Positions 57,863-64,000 of a DNA stretch of 64,000 nt are shown in pieces. The stretch lies in NCBI RefSeq assembly GCF_900115495.1, contig NZ_FOWR01000005.1, forward strand, positions 62,001 through 126,000, written 5' to 3'. The position numbers were made by a program, and so were the translations under genes. Each line of letters begins with the position of its first letter. Position 1 is the stretch's first letter. This stretch comes from Enterovibrio norvegicus DSM 15893. GTDB taxonomy: Bacteria > Pseudomonadota > Gammaproteobacteria > Enterobacterales > Vibrionaceae. The notes under the pieces were generated by a model. It saw nothing but the letters and a program-made list of their open reading frames with translations, was not told the origin of the DNA and made no database searches.

Positions 57863-59437
57863 ATGCGAAAGAGTGAAGATGTGAAAACTTGTAATAATCT
57901 TCCGAACTTTATCGTACAAGCTTGTGATAGGTATGCCGACAAGGTTGCATTTCACTGTGGCCCTTCACAGCTAACCTACAAAGAGGTTGAAGAAAAATCC
58001 AGAGCATTAGCATGCTGGTTTCAACACTACACGGCATTGCAACCGGGTGACCGGATTGCGATTCAGCTTCCTAACATTCTGGATTTTCCTATTGCGGCGT
58101 TCGCTGCAATGCGGGCAGGTCTTGTTCTTGTGAATACCAACCCCCTTTATACGCCAAGAGAAATGCTCCACCAGTTTTCTGATTCAGGCGCAAAGGCCAT
58201 TGTTATTTTTGCCCCGTTTGCAGACAACCTTGCCGCTATTATCGATAACACAGATATCGACGTTGTGGTGTATGCGGGTTTCGCAGGGGATGAGCCCTCA
58301 TTAGATTGTGAAAAACAGGTAGTAGAAATAGGCCTACCCCAAGCACTGTCAACTGGCCAAGATGAAGTGCTTGGACCAATAGTTTCCCCTCCCGATGCAA
58401 TATGCATGTTGCAATATACAGGGGGCACAACAGGTCGTGCCAAGGGGGCGAGTTTGACTCACCGATCGGTACTGGCCAATGTTCATCAGTTTGAAGCGCG
58501 GTTAGAAGGCACAGTGATGCGAGGTGAAGAACTTTTTGTTTGTCCATTGCCGCTTTATCACATCTATGCGTTTGCCGTTAATTTGCTTTTGTTTTTCTCG
58601 CAAGGGAACGGAAATATTCTGATCCCGAACCCGAGAGACTTAGACGGTTTTGTTTCCCTGATTAAGCCACACAAATTTACAGGCATGGCGGGGATTAACA
58701 CCTTATTCGTCGGCTTGTGCCAACATGACGGTTTCAAAGCGCTCGATTTCTCAAGCCTCAAGGTGACCTTTTCAGGGGGAACTGCCCTTATCGATAATGC
58801 GCGTCTCGCATGGAAAGAGGTGACTGGCGGTGACATTACTGAAGGGTATGGCATGTCTGAAACGTCCCCAGTGATCAGTCTTAACATTCCAGGTAAAGAA
58901 CATTACGGCACTGTTGGTGTTCCTCTGGTTGGCACGATCGTCGAGATATGGGACGTAAACGATAAAGCACTACCTCAAGGTGAGGTCGGTCAGATTGTCG
59001 TCAAGGGTGAGCAGGTCATGAAGGGGTATTGGAACAACGCCGAAGAAACGCAACAAGTGATCACCTCTGACGGCTATTTTAAAACCGGTGACATGGGAAA
59101 AATACTTAACGACGGTTGTGTTCAAATTGTTGACCGCCTTAAAGACATGATTTTAGTGTCAGGTTTTAATGTCTACCCCAGTGAAGTCGAGCATGTGTTG
59201 AGCTGCCATAACGATGTGCTCGAGGTGGCTGTTGTTGGCGTCCCAGATGACACGACAGGCGAAGCTGTTGTCGCTTACATCACAGCAAGAGAGACCGTTT
59301 CTTTAGATGACATCGCGCTTCACTGCAGGAAAAACCTTACGCCTTATAAGATCCCAAAAGATATTCGGATCGTCAAAGAACTGCCAAAATCTGCCGTCGG
59401 TAAAATACTGCGTCGGGAACTTAGAGCGGAGAGCTGA
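57863..59437 (+). CDS. Long-chain-fatty-acid-CoA ligase (FadD-like)
   Basis: 524 residues, start fixed by aaggaga. AMP-forming ligase with P-loop Tyr-Thr-Gly-Gly-Thr-Thr-Gly-Arg-Ala-Lys-Gly, Gly-Tyr-Gly-Met-Ser-Glu-Thr-Ser-Pro, Lys-Thr-Gly-Asp-Met and Asp-Arg-Leu-Lys-Asp-Met-Ile-Leu-Val-Ser-Gly-Phe-Asn-Val (FACS signature). It activates a fatty acid to acyl-CoA. It follows the aldehyde dehydrogenase, so the pair would convert a fatty aldehyde to acyl-CoA. Confidence 0.9.
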   Translation: MRKSEDVKTCNNLPNFIVQACDRYADKVAFHCGPSQLTYKEVEEKSRALACWFQHYTALQPGDRIAIQLPNILDFPIAAFAAMRAGLVLVNTNPLYTPREMLHQFSDSGAKAIVIFAPFADNLAAIIDNTDIDVVVYAGFAGDEPSLDCEKQVVEIGLPQALSTGQDEVLGPIVSPPDAICMLQYTGGTTGRAKGASLTHRSVLANVHQFEARLEGTVMRGEELFVCPLPLYHIYAFAVNLLLFFSQGNGNILIPNPRDLDGFVSLIKPHKFTGMAGINTLFVGLCQHDGFKALDFSSLKVTFSGGTALIDNARLAWKEVTGGDITEGYGMSETSPVISLNIPGKEHYGTVGVPLVGTIVEIWDVNDKALPQGEVGQIVVKGEQVMKGYWNNAEETQQVITSDGYFKTGDMGKILNDGCVQIVDRLKDMILVSGFNVYPSEVEHVLSCHNDVLEVAVVGVPDDTTGEAVVAYITARETVSLDDIALHCRKNLTPYKIPKDIRIVKELPKSAVGKILRRELRAES

Positions 59438-59493
59438 CGTGAGTCCGAGTACCGCGTTACTCTGTTTTTACCGATAGTCCAGACGTCACAATC

Positions 59494-59643
59494 TCATTCC
59501 AAAAACTTATCGGTAAACTTTGCCCTGTTGTTGATAGCGGGGCTTTTTTTTGGCTTTAGGAAAGGCGTATTTCTTCTGAAAAACGTACGGAATACGGCGC
59601 GTTTTACCTGCATCGCATTGCGCGCCTCTTTGGGATTAAACAT
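59494..59643 (-). CDS. Doubtful 49-residue basic frame
   Basis: An ATG frame at 59643 encodes a basic peptide (Met-Phe-Asn-Pro-Lys-Glu-Ala-Arg...). A second short frame (59701-59636, with gagg upstream) ends inside its start in another frame, so the two could be one gene broken by a frameshift. It overlaps a plus-strand terminator, which argues against it. The rest of 59438-59867 has no gene. Confidence 0.2.
   Translation of the reverse strand: MFNPKEARNAMQVKRAVFRTFFRRNTPFLKPKKSPAINNRAKFTDKFLE
59522..59552 (+). terminator. Terminator of the ALDH-ligase operon
   Basis: Stem gccctg / cggggc (one G-T pair) with a 10-nt loop, followed by nine T, 85 bases after the ligase stop. Confidence 0.8.
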
Positions 59644-59796
59644 ATAGCTGCTCGTACGAAAAGGTGACCATTATTTCTCCGGGTTTCATGGTGTTAGTCA
59701 TCTGTTGTGTTTTCCTCGGGCTTTCTAAAGTTCTTATCCACATCAAATTTCAGCAACATGAACAAGTGATATAAGTAAGGCTGAGTGCTGAGAATG

Positions 59797-59826
59797 AAAA
59801 AGCCCGGGTTACCGGGCTTTTTGTTG
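59797..59826 (-). terminator. Terminator of the fadL gene
   Basis: 11-bp stem aaaaagcccgg / ccgggcttttt with a 4-nt loop and T/A tracts on both sides; it may serve both strands. Confidence 0.9.
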
Positions 59827-59867
59827 ATGGGTTGTCCCGTCCTAAATAAGGGGGCTGCTAAGGAAAA

Positions 59868-61109
59868 CTAAAAACGGTAGTTGGCTTGTACACCCGCAAT
59901 GATGAGATACCCTTTGGTTTCGTATTCATTGCTGCCTGCAAACAAACTGGTTTCCGTGAAGGTTTCGTCCGATCTATCCATATAAGCCAACCCTGCATCA
60001 AACGACCAGTTTGCATCATGGACATAGTTGATGCCCGCAGAATACCAATAAGCATCTTGGTCGGGGACGCTCAGCGTGGTTTCGCCCGCTTTTTCATCAA
60101 GCGCAAACCCAGCACGGAGTTTCACCGCCTCATTGAGTTGATAGGTGGTGCCAATCGCCCAGCGCCAGCTATCGTCATAGGATTCAGGTTTAAGAAAACA
60201 GATACCGCCCGTGACAGAACAACCACTGCCTGTTGCCTTAAACTCGGTGTAATCACTCCATTGCGTCCAAAGCGCGCTGTAGTGGATTGCGATGTTGTCA
60301 TTCAGTTGGTGAAAACCAGAAAACTCAGCCGTTGCAGGCAAGGGAACGGTTGAGCTACTCGATACGGTGCCACCGCCAGGCACAGCAACAAGCCCGGGAG
60401 TGTGATCGGTAAAATCGCCTTCAAGGTTTACATCAACACCGGCGCGATAGGCCAATCCAAAGCGGTTGTTTTCATCCAGTGTCACGAGTGAACCTATGTT
60501 CCAGCCAAACGCGACATCGTCGCCTTCCCAGCTCAGTAAGTTCTCACGTTTTACTTCACCCGTGGCATAAATCAAACTCACACCCGCACCTAGACTGACC
60601 ATAGGGGTAATTTGATAGGCAATTGCTGGGTTGATGTTAACTGAGAGCAGCGATGTTTCTCCTGCGATGTCTGGCGACGCAAATCCATCCTTAAGTTCCG
60701 TTGCAAGTCCATAGTTGGAATAAATCCCTAAACCAACGGCGAGTTTTTCACTTAAAGGCCGAACATAGTAACTGGCAGGTACAACATTTGAAGGAACGGT
60801 ATCGCTGGATGATTGGGTGTCAGACGCCCCGACAACATCGATATCCGCGTCGAAATACACCAAGGCGCCAGAAAACTCAGCGCGTTCAAACAATGTCATG
60901 ATCGCGGGGTTTCTTCCCATGGCTGCAGCGGTATCGCCAATAGCAGCTTCACCTGCGTATGCTCGACCCAACCCACTGGCGGAATCAAATGCAATCTGAT
61001 AACCCGCAGCATGTGCAGTATTAATGCTTAAAGCGGAAGAAACAAACATTGCGACTCCCGTTAATGCAGTTTTAGATAAACGCGCTTTTGAACAATGAGA
61101 AACTAACAT
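59868..61109 (-). CDS. FadL-family outer-membrane fatty acid transporter
   Basis: 413 residues, start fixed by aaggagg. A signal peptide ends at Ala-His-Ala-Ala (about residue 34), followed by the family N-terminus: Gly-Tyr-Gln-Ile, Gly-Leu-Gly-Arg-Ala-Tyr-Ala-Gly-Glu-Ala, and Arg-Asn-Pro-Ala (the hatch region, usually Asn-Pro-Ala). Beta-strands alternate to a C-terminal Phe, the outer-membrane assembly signal. It brings long-chain fatty acids or other hydrophobic compounds through the outer membrane. It lies between the acyl-CoA ligase and the lipoxygenase genes. Confidence 0.92.
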   Translation of the reverse strand: MLVSHCSKARLSKTALTGVAMFVSSALSINTAHAAGYQIAFDSASGLGRAYAGEAAIGDTAAAMGRNPAIMTLFERAEFSGALVYFDADIDVVGASDTQSSSDTVPSNVVPASYYVRPLSEKLAVGLGIYSNYGLATELKDGFASPDIAGETSLLSVNINPAIAYQITPMVSLGAGVSLIYATGEVKRENLLSWEGDDVAFGWNIGSLVTLDENNRFGLAYRAGVDVNLEGDFTDHTPGLVAVPGGGTVSSSSTVPLPATAEFSGFHQLNDNIAIHYSALWTQWSDYTEFKATGSGCSVTGGICFLKPESYDDSWRWAIGTTYQLNEAVKLRAGFALDEKAGETTLSVPDQDAYWYSAGINYVHDANWSFDAGLAYMDRSDETFTETSLFAGSNEYETKGYLIIAGVQANYRF

Positions 61110-61297
61110 ATCAACCTCCTTGGTTTTCTTTCCTTACTGCCGTGTGAAACACGTAAAAGAAAAGGGGATGTTTTGATGTTAAGTGCTTTGTTGAAAAGGT
61201 GTTTGTCTTGTCGTGCCAGAAGGTTATCAGGGCAGTGAACAGTGCAAAAACATTGAGTTACGGGGGAACGATAGCGGGCGGTTTGGAATGAGATCCG

Positions 61298-61328
61298 ATA
61301 GAAAACGGGCTATACCACATAGCCCGTT
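61298..61328 (-). terminator. Terminator of the lipoxygenase operon
   Basis: 9-bp stem aacgggcta / tagcccgtt with a 7-nt loop, followed on the minus strand by ttttc, about 27 bases after the stop of the Tat-signal gene. Confidence 0.8.
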
Positions 61329-61354
61329 GAGTGTTGCTCTACCTGCTTAAAACG

Positions 61355-61723
61355 TTATGCATGGATATAGCGAATGAAATAATCCATCAGCTGAAACTCT
61401 TGATGAAGATTAGCAAAGACAGCTTTAAAGTCGGTGTCTTTCGGACTACGCTCGACAATTTTCTTGGCAAAGTCAGCGATTTGTTCGTCTTTCACCTTTT
61501 TTGAATGAACAAGGTTCTGCTTGATGGCAACAAACACATCTTGCTCCGGTGTGGTTAACGCTAATTGTTGACTGGCTTCAATCGCTTCTTTGCTATTTCT
61601 ATGTGCGGACAAGTTTTGGCTTGGTTGCGCCCAAACGTTGACTTGCGAGAGTGCCACGCAAGAACCGCCAGCAACTAGTAGACCGCGCATGGTTGCTCGA
61701 CGAGTAAGATTAATGTCTTTCAT
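61355..61723 (-). CDS. Small Tat-signal protein, partner of the lipoxygenase
   Basis: 122 residues. The N-terminus carries a twin-arginine signal (Thr-Arg8-Arg9-Ala-Thr-Met-Arg-Gly, then a mildly hydrophobic segment and Val-Trp-Ala at 30-32). The mature part (~90 residues) is helical and charged with no Cys. Its size and signal recall the Tat-bearing small subunits of membrane dehydrogenases, but the sequence is not clearly related. It starts 16 bases after the lipoxygenase stop, so both are co-expressed. A carrier or assembly factor for the signal-less lipoxygenase is an attractive inference. Confidence 0.75.
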   Translation of the reverse strand: MKDINLTRRATMRGLLVAGGSCVALSQVNVWAQPSQNLSAHRNSKEAIEASQQLALTTPEQDVFVAIKQNLVHSKKVKDEQIADFAKKIVERSPKDTDFKAVFANLHQEFQLMDYFIRYIHA

Positions 61724-61739
61724 TTTGCGTCTCCTAACC

Positions 61740-63911
61740 TTAGTTCCAAGGACTGACAGTAATGGTGGATGGCATTCTTAAATCGTATGCCCAACGTCTG
61801 TCAGCATTCTTGTCTCTTATCTCATTATCCAACGATTGAAGTTGAGATTGGAAAACATCTAGCAGTGGGTAAACGTTCGGATCGTGTTTGAACTGACCTT
61901 TCGGGTATTTACCGAGAGAACGGTGCCAATCTTCTGGAAGATCCGTAAAGATCCTCGAGAAGAAAAACAGACCAGCGCCGACATTCATTGGAGGGCACAC
62001 GTTCAACCAGTCTCTCTCAGAATAAGGGTGCGTTGGTTCGATTGGGTGGTCTCGATAGAAGCCAAGCGCGCCCAATTTCATGAACGAAGCCAAACTCGTA
62101 AAGCCGTGGTTGACGGACATCCAATAAACGATCCTTGAGACGATATCGACCAGTTCTTCAATCGATCTAGCCTCATCAGGGAAACCTCTAACACGACCAT
62201 CGTGTGTGGTTTCATACAAGAATGCTTGTAGTTCTGTATCGTTAGTCACATCTTGATCAGAGTGATAGTAGAGGCGAAGGTAGCCATCAACCCATTCCTT
62301 GATGATTGGCATTAAGCGGTTATCGTCATGTTGGGGATAATCACCAATTTGTGCGAATGAAGGGTCATTCATGCGATCAAATGGCGTGCTTTGCTCAAAG
62401 AAATGATATTGGTCTTTTCTTCGTACTGTGGCATTCACAAATGTCACACTGCTGAAACCAGATAAGCGCTGAATTGCCCCCGTCAACAATCCGTTGTAAG
62501 GGTTGTTGTAAACGATGTCTGGCCCAACAAGCGGCGCACCCACTTCAAAAATCCCGGTGTGGTTATTGGTGACCAATGCCATCAAATGCGTATCAAGAAG
62601 TGCACGCAAAGGGTGTTGATTCGGAATGTTGCGGAAGTAAGCCACAGGTATTGGGCCGAGGTAAACGTGGGTTGATAAGTGGTCTACAACCGCCGCCATG
62701 GACGTCATGGTTGTAATGGCATTCTTCGCCATTTGCCATGCCCAATAGTTATCCGCAGGCGTGACTATTTTGGATGGAGGCTGGGTATTCCCGCCATACC
62801 CAAAGATGTTTGCGAGCGTCCAACCGATGCCATCCCAAAAAGAATTTCCGATAGGGTGCTGTGTCGGTTGGATGGCGACAGTTTTTAATGTGTTGCTGTT
62901 CGTGGGCAGGGCAAACAACGCGATACCAGCATGCAGTCTGGCACCAAAGTTATCCCAATTACGCGCAGCCACGGTTTCTTCTTGGAAATCTTTGAAATCG
63001 AGAATAAATAGCCTTCCTTCCGCCATTGCTTGGTCTAAATCGTCTGCCTCAAACCCAGGCACGCGCTTAAACTTGTCATTGGTCATGGGGAAGTTTTTCA
63101 TGTGGTCTGTGAAGGGTTTTAGATAGTTAAACACCGGTGTTGGTGCTGCTGTCATCAACCAGCCGACCAGATCATCAGAACGGAAGTCATTGTCATAAGG
63201 CGCTTTAGGCCATTGTTTAATCCTTGCATCGTACTCTGGGTGCGATGGACAGAAATCAGGGTAGAAATCGAGTTCCTCAACACTATTACATTTTCGATTG
63301 GGGAAGGTTAATAGGATGGGATCGATGATTTCTATCGAAATCCGCTCAAAATTGTTATCAGCCACACTACTGTAAACAACCGCAAGCAAATCAAGGAATT
63401 TCTGAGCAATGTTCTGAGAAAGAACGATGGCTACAAAGTTTTTACCAAGATAGGCGATGGTGCCTTCAAACAAGCGAACACCAACAAAATCAGCATCAGC
63501 ATCATCAACATTAAAGTTGTATTCTTGTTCTTCCAATCCTCCGCGATATCGCCAATCTTTTGCATTTTGTACGTCATCACATCTGACATTACCGTGAACA
63601 ACTGCGCCGCGTAATTTCGCGTAGTCGAACACGTTATCGAGTTTTGCTTGGACCAGTGCTTGTTGCCTGTCATCTAATGTCGCGTTGTCATATTGAGGTA
63701 AGGAAACGTAAGGGTAAGGGGCGACCTCATTTTCAACACCGCCCAATCCAAGAGGGGGACCACCGTCCTCGATCAGACCAAAGAGATCGAACCCTGCGTA
63801 GCATTGTGGCGTACTTATGAATCGAGCACTTCGCTGAGTGGCAGCGCTATCTGATTGGGGAGTGGGCGCATTAATTAGCGCCCTAAGTTCTTCGATTTTG
63901 TCATCGCTCAT
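61740..63911 (-). CDS. Lipoxygenase-family protein with altered metal-ligand positions
   Basis: 723 residues; no signal peptide. It has the order of lipoxygenase motifs: Gly-Arg-Leu-Phe-Ile-Leu-Asp-Phe-Lys (299-307), Ile-Ala-Leu-Phe-Ala-Leu-Pro (330-336), a Trp-x-Met-Ala-Lys helix (391-397) and Ser-Thr-His415 followed exactly 17 residues later by His-Pro (433). By that alignment the first iron-binding His falls on Asp410, with His411 one residue late; the upstream conserved His is Met407-region; His602 fits the third ligand, Ser606 the usual Asn/His/Ser position; the C-terminal Ile is replaced (Ser-Pro-Trp-Asn). True lipoxygenases add O2 to polyunsaturated fatty acids. Activity of this one is uncertain. 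First gene of an operon with a Tat-signal protein; the 89 bases after its start to the window end hold no other gene. Confidence 0.8.
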   Translation of the reverse strand: MSDDKIEELRALINAPTPQSDSAATQRSARFISTPQCYAGFDLFGLIEDGGPPLGLGGVENEVAPYPYVSLPQYDNATLDDRQQALVQAKLDNVFDYAKLRGAVVHGNVRCDDVQNAKDWRYRGGLEEQEYNFNVDDADADFVGVRLFEGTIAYLGKNFVAIVLSQNIAQKFLDLLAVVYSSVADNNFERISIEIIDPILLTFPNRKCNSVEELDFYPDFCPSHPEYDARIKQWPKAPYDNDFRSDDLVGWLMTAAPTPVFNYLKPFTDHMKNFPMTNDKFKRVPGFEADDLDQAMAEGRLFILDFKDFQEETVAARNWDNFGARLHAGIALFALPTNSNTLKTVAIQPTQHPIGNSFWDGIGWTLANIFGYGGNTQPPSKIVTPADNYWAWQMAKNAITTMTSMAAVVDHLSTHVYLGPIPVAYFRNIPNQHPLRALLDTHLMALVTNNHTGIFEVGAPLVGPDIVYNNPYNGLLTGAIQRLSGFSSVTFVNATVRRKDQYHFFEQSTPFDRMNDPSFAQIGDYPQHDDNRLMPIIKEWVDGYLRLYYHSDQDVTNDTELQAFLYETTHDGRVRGFPDEARSIEELVDIVSRIVYWMSVNHGFTSLASFMKLGALGFYRDHPIEPTHPYSERDWLNVCPPMNVGAGLFFFSRIFTDLPEDWHRSLGKYPKGQFKHDPNVYPLLDVFQSQLQSLDNEIRDKNADRRWAYDLRMPSTITVSPWN

Positions 63912-64000
63912 CGTTTCGTTCCTTCATCACGGGTGGATACGTCACTTGGCTGAGTAGGTCAACGTAACGTTAATGTCCTCGTTGGCTATTACTCACTCAG

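Overview
The window reads as a chromosomal segment of a marine gammaproteobacterium, most likely a member of the Vibrionaceae (Vibrio, Photobacterium, Grimontia or Enterovibrio side; the genus cannot be fixed from this sequence). The basis is gene content and order: norM next to ribE, a hutC/hutIGUH histidine cluster, thrS-infC-rpmI-rplT, pheST, ihfA, astE, btuCD, a DUF3080 lipoprotein, a CBM5/12 chitin-oligosaccharide deacetylase and an all-valine tRNA array.

Layout. 0-0.8 kb: N-terminal half of a chemotaxis receptor cut by the window edge. 0.9-7.4 kb: AT-rich accessory DNA with two unusual cassettes. One is a three-gene envelope operon (ClpP-like lipoprotein with a 42-bp tandem repeat, a 4-TM coiled-coil protein, and a 1-TM coiled-coil protein, the last two sharing Val-Glu-Lys-rich repeats). 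The other is a convergent DUF4041/T5orf172 protein with an Arg/Ala-rich partner. 7.5-8.1 kb: five valine tRNAs with their promoter and terminator. 8.2-14 kb: housekeeping genes (DUF3080, norM, ribE, CPXCG protein, HAD phosphatase, fructosamine-kinase-like). 14.2-20.6 kb: histidine utilisation operon hutIGUH with its repressor HutC and two operator-like palindromes. 20.9-23.4 kb: a periplasmic GDPD followed by a 19-unit heptamer repeat, and an orphan protein with a Gly/His-rich tail. 24.1-27.3 kb: thrS-infC-rpmI-rplT, with a tRNA-Thr-mimic hairpin before thrS and an AUU start for infC.

27.4-42.1 kb: a sugar-acid catabolic island lying between rplT and pheS. A minus-strand operon encodes PdxA2, an enolase-superfamily sugar-acid dehydratase, an AraD1/XylX-type FAH enzyme, a beta-propeller protein, an alpha-ketoglutarate-semialdehyde dehydrogenase and an SMP-30 lactonase. 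A divergent operon encodes an ABC sugar importer, a diheme cytochrome c and a DOMON-cytochrome b561 protein. A FadR-type regulator closes the island. Three 19-bp palindromes of the same design (TGGTAT-N7-ryACCA-like) sit upstream of the two operons and the regulator, so the island probably forms one regulon. The enzymes fit a Weimberg-type route from a pentonolactone or pentonate to 2-oxoglutarate.

42.3-54.3 kb: chitin-oligosaccharide deacetylase, pheST, ihfA, astE, btuCD, a TerB-like protein, a VF530 protein and the ABC-F ATPase YbiT. 55-64 kb: a lipid-related cluster with an AraC regulator, an aldehyde dehydrogenase and a long-chain acyl-CoA ligase facing a FadL porin, a small Tat-signal protein and a lipoxygenase whose iron-ligand positions are non-canonical. 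The lipoxygenase/Tat-partner pair and the ClpP-like envelope cassette are the best candidates here for undescribed biology.
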